A stretch of DNA of 59,460 nt. It comes from Paenibacillus dakarensis (GTDB taxonomy: Bacteria; Bacillota; Bacilli; Paenibacillales; Paenibacillaceae). Under the pieces are notes generated by a model. That model saw only the letters and a list, made by a program, of their open reading frames with translations. It had not been told where the DNA came from and searched no databases. A program made the translations under genes and the position numbers. This document shows, piece after piece, positions 43,977 through 52,051 of this stretch; positions within the stretch are counted from its first letter, which is position 1; each line of letters opens with the position of its first letter. The stretch spans positions 1-59,460 of the forward strand of contig NZ_CDSE01000016.1 of assembly GCF_001373415.1 (NCBI RefSeq), read 5' to 3'.

Positions 43977-44077
43977 ACCGCTTCCTTCTTGTCATTATTC
44001 AAATCTTAGCTGTGTTACCATATGACGTTCTTACATAAAACGTACCTAAATCTTAACCCAATTCGCTCCCTTCTTCA

Positions 44078-44221
44078 ACTTGGGGGTACCTTCTAAGGTC
44101 ACTCTATTCAAGAGGTTGACCACAAACTGGAAGTAAATTCACACCCTGGATGGGACAGGCTGTTCTCATACGTGAGAACATGAAATTTCATGTCCAGCTT
44201 GTCCAACCTAGGTCTCCAAGT
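44078..44221. repeat. Rod-like imperfect palindromic element, 144 bp
   Basis: The ends pair (ACTTGGGGG with TCTCCAAGT), then CCT/AGG, AGGT/ACCT, AACTGGA/TCCAGCTT and AAATTCA/TGAAATTT, closing with the perfect hairpin GTTCTCA/TGAGAAC. A side hairpin GGTCA-CTCT/AGAG-TGACC sits on one arm. No ORF. Could be a structured RNA or a MITE-like element; no target-site duplication is seen and no strong promoter on either strand. Confidence 0.5.
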
Positions 44222-44250
44222 AAAAGAGGCATAGTATAAATTACACAAAG

Positions 44251-44293
44251 AGCAGCCCTGTCAGAACCTTTATCAGGTTTGATCAGGGCTGCA
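44251..44293 (-). terminator. Terminator of ytxG-ytxH
   Basis: GCAGCCCTG/CAGGGCTGC outer and AGAACC/AGGTT inner stems downstream of ytxH, T-rich but with a weak U tract. Confidence 0.6.
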
Positions 44294-44312
44294 TGATATT
44301 AAGCCGTTGTAT

Positions 44313-44651
44313 TCAATTCTCTTCGTCTACGGGATCATAATTCTTAAAAGAAGAGATCTTAGCAATCCCCTCTTGATCTGATACTGCCCATGCCTCTTTC
44401 TGGTTTCGCCAAGCCTGAATGTCTGAAATCACACCTTCAGCGCGATCAGTAACAACCCCAATCAGATGGACCCCCTGCTCACCAACTTTACCAGCCACTT
44501 CCTGCACCTTATCTCCAACCTGGCGAGCGCCACTTGCAATATCCTCACGCAGCTCTTTACCTGATTTTGGTGCCAACAGCAGTGCGGCTACCGAGCCGGC
44601 AATACTCCCGATCAGTGCTCCCCACAAAAGGCCCTTGCTCTTCTCTTTCAT
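44313..44651 (-). CDS. ytxH: YtxH-like protein
   Basis: A 112-residue protein of the YtxH family. N-terminal membrane-associated Gly/Ala-rich helix (GLLWGALIGSIAGSVAALLLA, split for length: GLLWGALIGSIAGSV then AALLL), the hallmark APKSGKELREDI, then an amphipathic helix. In Bacillus ytxH belongs to a general-stress operon ytxGHJ. ATG with GGGAGAG upstream; 21 nt after ytxG. Confidence 0.88.
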   Translation of the reverse strand: MKEKSKGLLWGALIGSIAGSVAALLLAPKSGKELREDIASGARQVGDKVQEVAGKVGEQGVHLIGVVTDRAEGVISDIQAWRNQKEAWAVSDQEGIAKISSFKNYDPVDEEN

Positions 44652-44672
44652 CGTCCATCTCTCCCTCTTGAT

Positions 44673-45125
44673 CTATTCGGCACGCCCGTCACCTGACCCA
44701 GGAGAGCGGTGATTCCACGTATGCCAGAGCGTTAGTCCTGCATCAACCCATCGGAACACTTCACCAATGCGGCGTTCATTCTCCAGACGGGCCCGTTCCA
44801 TATGTTCCATAGCCGAAACGGTTGCCCGCTCGCTAACGGAATGCACAGCTTCCGCGGTTTTTTGTACTGCAGCTGCTGTCTCGCTCATCGATAACATAAT
44901 CGACTCACCTGTTTTAAGCTGCCGCTGAAGACTATCTAACGATATAGATGCCCGATCAAGCACCCTTGCAGCTTCAATCGACAGCTGTGTACATTCGACT
45001 TCAAGCTTATCCAGAACGATCTCTGTTCGCAGCAGCATTTTTCTGACAGACAGAAAAATACCAATCGATGCTGCAGCCATCAACGCAATACCCATAGCTA
45101 CCGCCAGCGCACTCCACTCCACCAT
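44673..45125 (-). CDS. ytxG: DUF948 (YtxG-like) protein
   Basis: A 150-residue protein with one N-terminal transmembrane helix (about residues 3-25) followed by a long coiled coil with heptads (VLDKLEVECTQLSIEAARVL), the DUF948/YtxG layout. The ATG at 45125 has GGAGG 8 nt upstream; the open frame to 45176 is not supported. Co-transcribed with ytxH, as in Bacillus. ytxJ is missing here. Confidence 0.85.
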   Translation of the reverse strand: MVEWSALAVAMGIALMAAASIGIFLSVRKMLLRTEIVLDKLEVECTQLSIEAARVLDRASISLDSLQRQLKTGESIMLSMSETAAAVQKTAEAVHSVSERATVSAMEHMERARLENERRIGEVFRWVDAGLTLWHTWNHRSPGSGDGRAE

Positions 45126-45253
45126 ATGACCACCCTCCCTTAATTTCAGGCTGACCGGGCGAATGCCTAGTCGCATGATGCATTATAAGCAGAGTGGGCT
45201 TGTCTTGACACAAGGTTTCATATTTTATTTCATCAAGGTCCGTATTTCTCCAA

Positions 45254-45294
45254 TAAAAAAAGCCCCGCACAGAATAAACTTCTGCACAAGAGCT
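45254..45294 (-). terminator. Terminator of the YutE-like gene
   Basis: On the complement GCAGAA/TTCTG-GC hairpin with outer AGC/GCT, then GGGGCTTTTTTT. Confidence 0.7.
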
Positions 45295-45362
45295 TAATCG
45301 ATCATCTCGCTGTTATGTAAGCTTCACACTTCACTACAATGCCTCTGATAACCTTTTGGGCC

Positions 45363-45782
45363 TTATAATTCCTGCTTGAGATAGTCACGCACATTTACAG
45401 CGAACTGTTCCAGAGTATCAGGAACAACGGAAGACAAAGGATGAAGCACATGACGCGGCCAGTCATAATAATCCTGAACAAGAGGCTTCCGCAACCGGAC
45501 CAGCTCTTTCAGAACGGAATGAACTTCGCTTGGCATCACTTTTTCTTCATGAATAATGTCAAGAATATCCTCATAACTGCTGGCATCCCGCATAATAAAG
45601 CCATCAATTAGATAACTCCCAACATCAGTGACCACTTCAATCGCCAAATGAAGAGCCCGTTCCTGTACCAGTCCGCTGACTAGTTCGCCATCCCATGACT
45701 CTGCCGTCTTACGCAGCCCTTCTGTAATTTCGGGTATGGCGCTCAAGCGACGCTCAATTTGTTCCTGATTAACATAATACAC
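45363..45782 (-). CDS. yutE: DUF86 (HepT-like) protein, YutE-type
   Basis: A 139-residue HEPN-fold protein closely resembling Bacillus YutE: VTDVGSYLIDGFIMRDASSYEDILDIIHEE (read in two parts) and LVRLRKPLVQDYYDW. HepT toxins use RX4-6H; here the segment RKPLVQDYYDW has no His, so RNase activity is doubtful. No MNT nucleotidyltransferase partner is adjacent. GTG start with GGAGGAG upstream. Monocistronic. Confidence 0.8.
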   Translation of the reverse strand: MYYVNQEQIERRLSAIPEITEGLRKTAESWDGELVSGLVQERALHLAIEVVTDVGSYLIDGFIMRDASSYEDILDIIHEEKVMPSEVHSVLKELVRLRKPLVQDYYDWPRHVLHPLSSVVPDTLEQFAVNVRDYLKQEL

Positions 45783-45850
45783 GGCTTATCTCCTCCAGCA
45801 TTTCTTATATGTGATTTGATTATTTTTGCTTATATCCCATCTGCAACATT

Positions 45851-46138
45851 CTAAACTTCATAATCTACGCTAATGGTTTGTTCCTTAACTGTATTAATAT
45901 AACGAATAACTTCCTGATGAACAGGATGCACTTGATAGGCTTGCAGATCTTCCAGTGTCTCCACTTCTGCAATCAGTGCCAGGTCATAGGAACGTTCGGA
46001 ATGAATGACATCACTTCCAACTTCAAGCGAACGAAGCTGTGGAATTTTGCCGTTCATATCTCTCAGCACTTGCAAGGTCCGTTCAATATTGTCAACTGTC
46101 GGCTCTTTCAATTTAAAAAATACGATATGTTTGATCAT
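45851..46138 (-). CDS. Dabb family (stress-responsive alpha/beta barrel) protein
   Basis: A 95-residue ferredoxin-like barrel, starting MIKHIVFFKLKE and containing the conserved YQVHPVHQEVIRYI near the C terminus. Homologues are dimeric; some act on polyketides, most are unassigned. ATG with GGAGG upstream. Between yutE and the FAD-dependent dehydrogenase gene. Confidence 0.9.
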   Translation of the reverse strand: MIKHIVFFKLKEPTVDNIERTLQVLRDMNGKIPQLRSLEVGSDVIHSERSYDLALIAEVETLEDLQAYQVHPVHQEVIRYINTVKEQTISVDYEV

Positions 46139-46224
46139 AATCCGTTCCTCCGTAACTGAAATATAGTTTATCCTGCTCTATCATACCTCTCCTTTAAAGA
46201 AAAAGAAATCGCTCTCTCTCCTCA

Positions 46225-46250
46225 AAAAAGAACGGGCCTGCCGGCCCGCT
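46225..46250 (-). terminator. Terminator of the FAD-dependent dehydrogenase gene
   Basis: GAgCGGGCC/GGCCCGtTC stem on the complement, followed by TTTTTT. Confidence 0.8.
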
Positions 46251-46276
46251 CTCTATGTGCATCTAATTATCAGGTT

Positions 46277-47716
46277 CTAAACCTGGTTCATACGTTCAAT
46301 CATATTCTGCGCAATCCACACTCCAGCTGCTCCGGCTTGAGCCAGGCCCCGGGTAATTCCAGCACCATCTCCACCGCAAAACAGCCCTGCAATCTCCGTC
46401 TCAAACGTATCTTTCAGCTTAGGCCGTGCGGAGTAAAACTTCGCTTCTACACCGTAAAACAGCGTATGCTCAGATGCGATACCGGGAGTTACCTTATCCA
46501 AAGCCTCAACCATTTCGATAAGGCTCTTCATTGTGTTGTAGGGGAGGACGAGTCCCAGGTCTCCAGGGACCGCTTCTTTCAAAGTCGGTTCCAAAAAGCC
46601 CTCTCGTATTCTTCCTTCCGTAGATCTGCGACTCCGGAGTATGTCGCCATATTTCTGAACAATTACGCCTCCGTTTGACAGATCATTCGCTCTTTTGCAT
46701 ATTTCACGTGCATACTCATTCGGTTTTTCAAAGGGCTCCGTGAATTTATGGGAGACAAGCAGAGCAAAGTTCGTATTTAAGGATCCAAGTGCCGGATCTT
46801 TATATGAATGTCCGTTAGCTGCCATGACGCCGCTGTGATTCTCAACCACGACATGACCTGACGGATTACTGCAGAATGTACGGACACGTGTACCAACCGA
46901 TGTATTATAAATAAACTTACCTTCGTATAAATGCTCATTAATTTCTCTCATGACAATGTCAGAGGTTTCAACCCGGACACCCACGTCAACCTGGTTATTA
47001 TACATTTTGAGCCTGCGCTTCTTTAACACATTGGTCAGCCAAGCCGATCCGTCGCGCCCGGGTGCAATCATTACAAGGTCCGCTTCATAAACGTCTCCAT
47101 TCTTCATGGTTATACCAGTAATCCGGTGCCCGCCATCCTCTTTCACTGTGTTGATATCTTCCACTTCCGCTTTAAAAACCATATCAATTCGAGTATTTAA
47201 ATACTCGTAGATGGATTGTAATATCTCCAAATTCTGCTCGGTACCCAAATGTCGTACCTGAGCGCGCAGAAGCTTAAGCCCTGCAGCATAACCACGCTGC
47301 TCAATATTACGAATTTCCGCCGTCATCGGATCTGTCACGTTAGTCGCAGCTCCATGCTTGAGGTTGATATCATCTACATATTTGATGAGTTCAAACACTT
47401 TCGATCCAGGCAAATAATCTGTCATCCAACCGCCGAACTCTGTCGTGATATTAAACTTCCCGTCGCTATATGCCCCGGCTCCGCCAAATCCAGCCGTTAT
47501 TGAACAAGCAGGCATACATCCGGCATATTCTTTTCTTCCTGCAGCAGGTGGGCACAGCTGGATCTTCCCTTCCAGAATCGGGCATCTTCTGCGATAAATA
47601 TTATGTCCCTTATCCACAAGTAAAATCTTGCTGTGAGGCGCCTTCAGCGTTAATTCATAGCATGCAAAAATTCCGGCTGGTCCGGCTCCCACGACAATCA
47701 CATCATATTTACTCAT
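46277..47716 (-). CDS. NAD(P)/FAD-dependent dehydrogenase (COG2509-like) under riboswitch control
   Basis: A 479-residue flavoprotein. N-terminal FAD motif VIVVGAGPAGIFACYEL (residues 6-22), an acidic ribose-binding residue in ILLVDKG, and a C-terminal FAD motif GLFCGGDGAGITRGLAQAGAAG (about 445-466, quoted as GLFCGGDGAGITRG plus LAQAGAAG). A Cys-rich segment (RRCPILEGK, QLCPPA, GCMPACSITAGFGGAGAYSDGK; about 45-90) is characteristic of this uncharacterised group and may hold a cluster or disulfides. The ATG at 47716 has GGGAG 9 nt upstream. Upstream lies a purine riboswitch. Reaction unknown; a purine link is inference. Confidence 0.85.
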   Translation of the reverse strand: MSKYDVIVVGAGPAGIFACYELTLKAPHSKILLVDKGHNIYRRRCPILEGKIQLCPPAAGRKEYAGCMPACSITAGFGGAGAYSDGKFNITTEFGGWMTDYLPGSKVFELIKYVDDINLKHGAATNVTDPMTAEIRNIEQRGYAAGLKLLRAQVRHLGTEQNLEILQSIYEYLNTRIDMVFKAEVEDINTVKEDGGHRITGITMKNGDVYEADLVMIAPGRDGSAWLTNVLKKRRLKMYNNQVDVGVRVETSDIVMREINEHLYEGKFIYNTSVGTRVRTFCSNPSGHVVVENHSGVMAANGHSYKDPALGSLNTNFALLVSHKFTEPFEKPNEYAREICKRANDLSNGGVIVQKYGDILRSRRSTEGRIREGFLEPTLKEAVPGDLGLVLPYNTMKSLIEMVEALDKVTPGIASEHTLFYGVEAKFYSARPKLKDTFETEIAGLFCGGDGAGITRGLAQAGAAGVWIAQNMIERMNQV

Positions 47717-47796
47717 CCATCTCATCTCCCTGTTAAACTGACTATTCTCCGTAGATGGGTGCTGTAATCTGCAAGCTTATAACCAGAAGCAGACAC

Positions 47797-47843
47797 AAAA
47801 AATCCGACTATGAACAGGTATATTTATGCACCCATTCGTAGTC
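47797..47843 (-). terminator. Riboswitch-controlled terminator
   Basis: On the complement CTGACTACGAA (arm within 47835-47845) pairs with TTCATAGTCGG (47804-47814) with one mismatch, followed by TTTTTT (47797-47802). The 5' arm is the P1 3' strand plus J3/1 of the aptamer, so aptamer and terminator cannot form together. Confidence 0.75.
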
Positions 47844-47899
47844 AGGAATTTACGGTCCCTTGTAGAAACCCTCAAGCCTTATTATTGAGGATATACGAA
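47835..47899 (-). promoter_or_regulatory. Purine riboswitch aptamer, guanine class
   Basis: On the complement: P1 TTCGTA/TACGAA, P2 CCTCAA/TTGAGG with loop AATAAGG, the conserved core GTTTCTAC, P3 with loop CCGTAAA (identical to the xpt riboswitch loop), and J3/1 GAC followed by TAC. The discriminator (position 74 in xpt numbering, here 47841) is C, which specifies guanine/hypoxanthine rather than adenine. Located 119 nt upstream of the dehydrogenase start. Confidence 0.92.
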
Positions 47900-47932
47900 T
47901 TTGTTCCAGTGTAGTATTGCTCACTCACTAAG

Positions 47933-47961
47933 AATGTAACTCAAAAACACGAATAAGTCAA
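47933..47961 (-). promoter_or_regulatory. Sigma-A promoter of the riboswitch transcript
   Basis: On the complement TTGACT (47956-47961), 17-bp spacer, TACATT (47933-47938). Predicted start about 47926, 27 nt before the aptamer. Confidence 0.65.
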
Positions 47962-47988
47962 TTTTTATACCACTTATCGTTCGTGTTT
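47945..47988. promoter_or_regulatory. PurR-like dyad overlapping the -35
   Basis: AAACACGAA (47945-47953) and TTCGTGTTT (47980-47988) are perfect inverted repeats. Extended 13-bp boxes (AAACACGAATAAG and, on the complement, AAACACGAACGAT) partly fit the Bacillus PurBox AWWWCCGAACWWT and are 18 bp apart, close to the 16-17 bp spacing of PurR box pairs. Confidence 0.5.
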
Positions 47989-48207
47989 AGCTGTATTTAT
48001 ACATATAAAAAAGCTGATTAATATCACATTTTCTAAATATAACGAACGTTTAACATACAACCAAGTAATTGTTACAGGAATGAATCGATGGAATGCATAA
48101 AGATAAATTAGTTATAAGTTCTGTATTTGGAAATAAATGATAGGCCCATCCTATTGAAACTACCTTGTCGAATAATGTAGTATGGTTGTAAAAAAGTCGG
48201 AGGAATT

Positions 48208-48816
48208 ATGCCTACACAACAGCAGCAAGTCAAACACTCCATTGAGGCGTGGTCCCTGATCAATCGCAAATATTTAGGGAAAGGTGTGCGTGTTAAACGA
48301 TTCCGCAGACCAACTCGTTGTCAGATTCGTAACCGCGTGCTCCTTGCCATTCTTATGGCCAATGACATTAAACTATCACAGTTAGCCGAAAAACTTGGCG
48401 TTTCTTCACGAAGCGTCAGTGCTTGGGTATATGAAGGCCGTATTCCAGGGAAAAACAACCTAGAGAAAGCTTGCGACTACCTCGGTTACCCTCGCCATAT
48501 TTTATTCAGGGAAGAATTGCTTGAGAAATCACCAGTGATTTGTCAGCCCGAAGCTTCCAGATTCATGAAAAGAACTCTAACACGTTCACCTGTAAGCAAC
48601 CGTATTCTCACTGGCCTATGCATGGTCCACGATCTATCCGTAAGCGATGTGAGCCGATGGATTGGCGTTCATCCTGGTACATTCCGCAAGTGGCTGCACC
48701 AAGGTACTCTGCCTTCCAGTGCTTTTCAGGATAAAGCGGAACAATTCTTCCGGATTCCTAAATCCGTGTTATTCGCTGATTGCGTTTTGCATCCGAATAA
48801 AAAAGTATCCCGTTAA
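48208..48816 (+). CDS. Protein with two tandem helix-turn-helix domains
   Basis: A 202-residue DNA-binding protein made of an internal duplication. The first unit (about residues 43-98: NRVLLAILMANDIKLSQLAE, then LGVSSRSVSAWVYEGRIPG and YPRHILF) is matched by the second (about 133-190: NRILTGLCMVHDLSVSDVSR, IGVHPGTFRKWLHQGTLPS, IPKSVLF). Each looks like an XRE-type HTH. The N terminus is basic. Not recognised beyond that. GGAGG lies 4 nt before ATG. It diverges from the riboswitch gene across a region with the PurR-like dyad. Confidence 0.75.
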   Translation: MPTQQQQVKHSIEAWSLINRKYLGKGVRVKRFRRPTRCQIRNRVLLAILMANDIKLSQLAEKLGVSSRSVSAWVYEGRIPGKNNLEKACDYLGYPRHILFREELLEKSPVICQPEASRFMKRTLTRSPVSNRILTGLCMVHDLSVSDVSRWIGVHPGTFRKWLHQGTLPSSAFQDKAEQFFRIPKSVLFADCVLHPNKKVSR

Positions 48817-48820
48817 TCAC

Positions 48821-48868
48821 AAAAGCTGCCTCAACCACTCTTTATATGAACGGTTGGGCAGCTTTTTC
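48821..48868 (+). terminator. Terminator of the two-HTH gene
   Basis: AAAGCTGCC/GGCAGCTTT with inner CAACC/GGTTG pairing, followed by TTTTC. Confidence 0.85.
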
Positions 48869-48948
48869 TTATTACTCCTCCTATTCGGCACACTCGAAGC
48901 TTCCCTCTGATCTACTATGTATTCAGCTCATCTGAGATCATATATACA

Positions 48949-48985
48949 AAAAAAGAATCCCTTGAAAAATTTCAAGGGATTCTCG
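48949..48985 (-). terminator. Terminator of tRNA-Leu
   Basis: AGAATCCCTTGAA/TTCAAGGGATTCT stem; on the complement followed by seven T. Confidence 0.85.
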
Positions 48986-48988
48986 GGA

Positions 48989-49072
<84 letters not shown>

Positions 49073-49245
49073 AAATATGTATCTTCCTCAAAAGATTGAT
49101 GAAGATTTCACTTGTGAAATTGAAACTTCGTTTCAATCACCGTGATTAAGAGTATACCTTGTACCAACATAAAAAGCAAGCATTTTTTCAAAAAAAATAA
49201 GAGGCTTGCAGGAATATCCTCCACAAGTCCCTCTCATTCTCGCAA

Positions 49246-50229
49246 TCAGATAGTCCACTGATCATGAACAACACCGGATAACACCCAGTTTCCATTCTCT
49301 CGCTGAAGCACGAGCCGAAGGCTTTGCCAATCAATTCCGGCATACTCCGGTTTAAATCCTGTGAAATGATATTCAACAATAACTGAGCCAGAGTACGCCT
49401 TGCTCACATTGTTCACGGTATTTCCCATACTCATCGATTCATTGAATCCTATAAACGGTGCCTTGGCAAAATCCACATTGTATATAAATTTATGAAAATA
49501 CGTTTCAAAATTCATCGAGATGGTCTCACCGCTGCCATCATAGCTGCCCCACTCATAAACCTTGGAATTAGCAAACCCTTCGGCTAATTTAGCTTTACTT
49601 AAGATGACATTCCTGCCGCGGTCTACATAACCATACGGGGAAAAGGTTACCCCTTGGGAATGAGAAAGCTTAGCCAATCTATCAAAATTCTGATCAAATA
49701 ATGCGTGAATGGCTTCCTCTGCTAATTCCCCCACCTCTTGCTTGGCGATCTCCGGCGTCAAATCAGGATAAATCTTCGCTTCCTTCAAAGCTTGATTCCA
49801 CCGCACCGTTCCCCCAAGCCCTTCTGCCGAAAATCGAAGGGGAATAAATAATCGTCCCTCTCTCATTACGGGTGCTGTATCCAGCTTCACGGGATTACCG
49901 TTACGAACAGCCTTAACTTCATTCGCAGACAGTTCAAATTGGTGTTCTCCCCTGACTACAACAGCTGTCTTCCTGGATGCATTCCAAGTTACCTTGGCTC
50001 CCATCGCTTCTGAAACGATACGCAGAGGGACCATAACCCGGCCATTATGCAGGAATGGAAGAACGTCTGAATGCACTGCGGCTCCATTTACTTTGATGAC
50101 TACAGGAGTATCAGAATTTGAATAAGCCGCAAAGGCTGCTGCTCCCCCTTTGTCAATCAGCGCCAATGAGAAGGTCAATACGATAGCCAAGGCTGTGACA
50201 GCGAGCATCTTATGCTTAATCCACTGCAT
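49246..50229 (-). CDS. Secreted stalk-domain (copper amine oxidase N-terminal-like) protein
   Basis: A 327-residue exported protein. Signal peptide about residues 1-35 (MLAVTALAIVLTFSLALI core). Two tandem stalk repeats at about 42-150 (VIKVNGAAVHSDVLPFLHNG, then RVMVPLRIVSEAMGAKVTWN and LFIPLRFSAEGLGGTVRWN). The C-terminal half (about 160-327) is a separate domain that may be NTF2-like. The stalk domain is very common in Paenibacillus surface proteins; it does not imply amine oxidase activity. ATG with AGAGGG upstream. Confidence 0.85.
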   Translation of the reverse strand: MQWIKHKMLAVTALAIVLTFSLALIDKGGAAAFAAYSNSDTPVVIKVNGAAVHSDVLPFLHNGRVMVPLRIVSEAMGAKVTWNASRKTAVVVRGEHQFELSANEVKAVRNGNPVKLDTAPVMREGRLFIPLRFSAEGLGGTVRWNQALKEAKIYPDLTPEIAKQEVGELAEEAIHALFDQNFDRLAKLSHSQGVTFSPYGYVDRGRNVILSKAKLAEGFANSKVYEWGSYDGSGETISMNFETYFHKFIYNVDFAKAPFIGFNESMSMGNTVNNVSKAYSGSVIVEYHFTGFKPEYAGIDWQSLRLVLQRENGNWVLSGVVHDQWTI

Positions 50230-50437
50230 TTATCATCCCTCTTTCGAACCCTATTATATGAATATCATATAGCTAATCAGAGTTTTTGGCGAATTATGTA
50301 AGCCTGGTATCGTGTTTATACTAAATTTTAAGAGAAAGTAAGCGAATTTCGACGGTCCATGTCTAGGTAAAATTATCAAAATGAAAATTATAATAATCAA
50401 CTCTTTTTTACACTTTCCAATTATTTGCAAATTTTAT

Positions 50438-50467
50438 TCACACAAGCTTCACAAATGCGTTTATAAT
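50438..50467 (+). promoter_or_regulatory. Predicted promoter of the LPMO gene
   Basis: TTCACA (50438-50443), 18-bp spacer, TATAAT (50462-50467). Gives a leader of about 350 nt. The rest of the 595-bp region 50230-50824 shows no ORF of note apart from the unsupported upstream extension of the LPMO frame. Confidence 0.5.
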
Positions 50468-50514
50468 CAGAGCAAGTTTTCAAATTAATTTAATACTTGA
50501 TAGTCTGTAAGCGA

Positions 50515-50529
50515 TTGCAAGGCTTATCC
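50515..50529 (+). promoter_or_regulatory. cre site (CcpA) of the LPMO gene
   Basis: CTGTAAGCGATTGCA matches WTGNAANCGNWNNCW except at the first base. About 40 bp downstream of the predicted start, a position for roadblock repression by CcpA. Confidence 0.7.
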
Positions 50530-50824
50530 AACCTGTTTCCAACTTCCATCACGACACTCTCATCCAATTGGCCGAATCTCTATTTTGCAGGTAAGATCCA
50601 AAGTTCGACAGCGAAGCATATAAGCTCTTATTTATAGAGTTTATATATAAATTTTTCAGGTTTGGAAAGGAGAGATCGTCAGCATAGTATCTCACAGGCA
50701 AGGCATCTTGTGTTTACCTGAAAGGAGGAATCAAGTTCTACATCTGCCCGGTTTTGTAATAGGATACACAGCTACCCTTTATCAATGCCACATTCATTTC
50801 TTAAAACCAAGGAGGAATTTACTA

Positions 50825-51892
50825 ATGACATCAATCCGTTTATCCGATTCAAAAGCCGCAAAACTGCTCGCCGTTGGCGGAATCATGATACTTGCTGCAA
50901 TTCTTATGATCATCCTGGCTCAAAAGGCGTCTGCTCACGGTTATATTGATAACAGCCGTGCAGCGCTTTGTAAAAGTGGACAAAACACCGACTGTGGTGC
51001 GGTTATTTATGAACCTCAGAGCCTGGAAGCCCCTAAAGGATTCCCAGCTGCAGGACCTGCTGACGGTAAGCTTGCTAGTGCCGGCGGCATTTTTCCGAAA
51101 TTGGATGAGCAATCCGCTACACGCTGGACTAAAGTGAATATGTCTCCTGGACAAAATACATTCACATGGAAGATCAGTGCTAATCATGCAACTACAAGCT
51201 GGAAGTACTATATTACGAAGGCTAACTGGAATCCAAATGCTCCGCTTTCCCGTGATTCCTTCGATCTTACTCCGTTCTGCTCTGTTAACTATGGCGGTGT
51301 AAAACCTCCTTCAACCTACTCCGATACTTGTAATGTTCCACAAAGAACTGGCTACCACGTAATCCTTGCAGTATGGGAGATTGCGGATACGGCAAATGCA
51401 TTCTACAACGTTATTGATGTAAACTTCAGCGGTAATGGCGGTACCCCTATCCCAGGTGATACTCAAGCTCCGACAGCTCCAACTGCACTTGCGGCTTCCG
51501 GTACAACAGCTACATCCACATCTTTATCATGGAACGCAGCCTCCGATAATGTTGGTGTAACAGGATACAATATTTACAATGGCAGCACGCTCGTTACTAC
51601 CGTTTCCGGCTCAACCCTGAACTACACTGTTACCGGCTTAACAGCAAACACAGCTTATACCTTTACCGTAAAAGCTGCAGATGCTGCAGGCAATCTGTCC
51701 AGTGCAAGCAATGCTGTTAGTGTAACAACCTCCTCTGGCGGCGGTTCTACTACTTATCCGGCATGGAATGCATCAACAGTCTATGTTGGTGGCAGCAAAG
51801 TATCACATAACGGTGTTAATTATGAAGCCAGATGGTGGACACAAGGTCAAACTCCAAGTGCAACATCCGATGTATGGAAAGTAATTCAATAA
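50825..51892 (+). CDS. AA10 lytic polysaccharide monooxygenase with FN3 and CBM5/12
   Basis: Secreted copper enzyme that oxidatively cleaves chitin (or cellulose). The 355-residue precursor has a signal peptide ending KASA, so the mature protein starts with His38 ([12 protein letters not shown]). The second copper His is in [12 protein letters not shown], and an axial Phe in NAFYNVIDV, forming the histidine brace. The catalytic domain (about 38-210) is followed by an FN3 domain (about 218-302, [12 protein letters not shown]) and a CBM5/12 (about 310-355, [20 protein letters not shown]). ATG 50825 has AAGGAGG upstream; the open frame from 50708 is leader. A cre site is upstream. Confidence 0.94.
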   Translation: MTSIRLSDSKAAKLLAVGGIMILAAILMIILAQKASAHGYIDNSRAALCKSGQNTDCGAVIYEPQSLEAPKGFPAAGPADGKLASAGGIFPKLDEQSATRWTKVNMSPGQNTFTWKISANHATTSWKYYITKANWNPNAPLSRDSFDLTPFCSVNYGGVKPPSTYSDTCNVPQRTGYHVILAVWEIADTANAFYNVIDVNFSGNGGTPIPGDTQAPTAPTALAASGTTATSTSLSWNAASDNVGVTGYNIYNGSTLVTTVSGSTLNYTVTGLTANTAYTFTVKAADAAGNLSSASNAVSVTTSSGGGSTTYPAWNASTVYVGGSKVSHNGVNYEARWWTQGQTPSATSDVWKVIQ

Positions 51893-51989
51893 TAATTTTA
51901 ACCTGATACCTGTTCCTGCTCTTTGGAAGCTAGTATAAATATATTCTTCAACTGATCTTTTAGACTAGAAGATTCAAAGATAAACAAAG

Positions 51990-52051
51990 ATCCCTTTGAG
52001 TAAGAACCAAGCTCTGAAAGAGCATCAGGTTTTTCTCAAAGGGATTTTTAT
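51990..52051 (+). terminator. Terminator of the LPMO gene
   Basis: ATCCCTTTGAG/CTCAAAGGGAT outer stem with inner AACC/GGTT and GCTC/GAGC, followed by TTTTTATT. Confidence 0.8.

Noticed and set aside
44040..44221. T-box or other known riboswitch upstream of murI
   Set aside because: No T-box signature (TGGNACCGCG) and no match to the purine, SAM, TPP, FMN, lysine or cobalamin cores that I can recognise.
45363..45782. HepT-type toxin of a HEPN/MNT toxin-antitoxin system
   Set aside because: No MNT gene next to it and no RX4-6H motif; it matches the solitary chromosomal YutE type.
49246..50229. Copper amine oxidase
   Set aside because: Only the N-terminal stalk domain is present; the catalytic copper oxidase domain and its topaquinone motif are absent.
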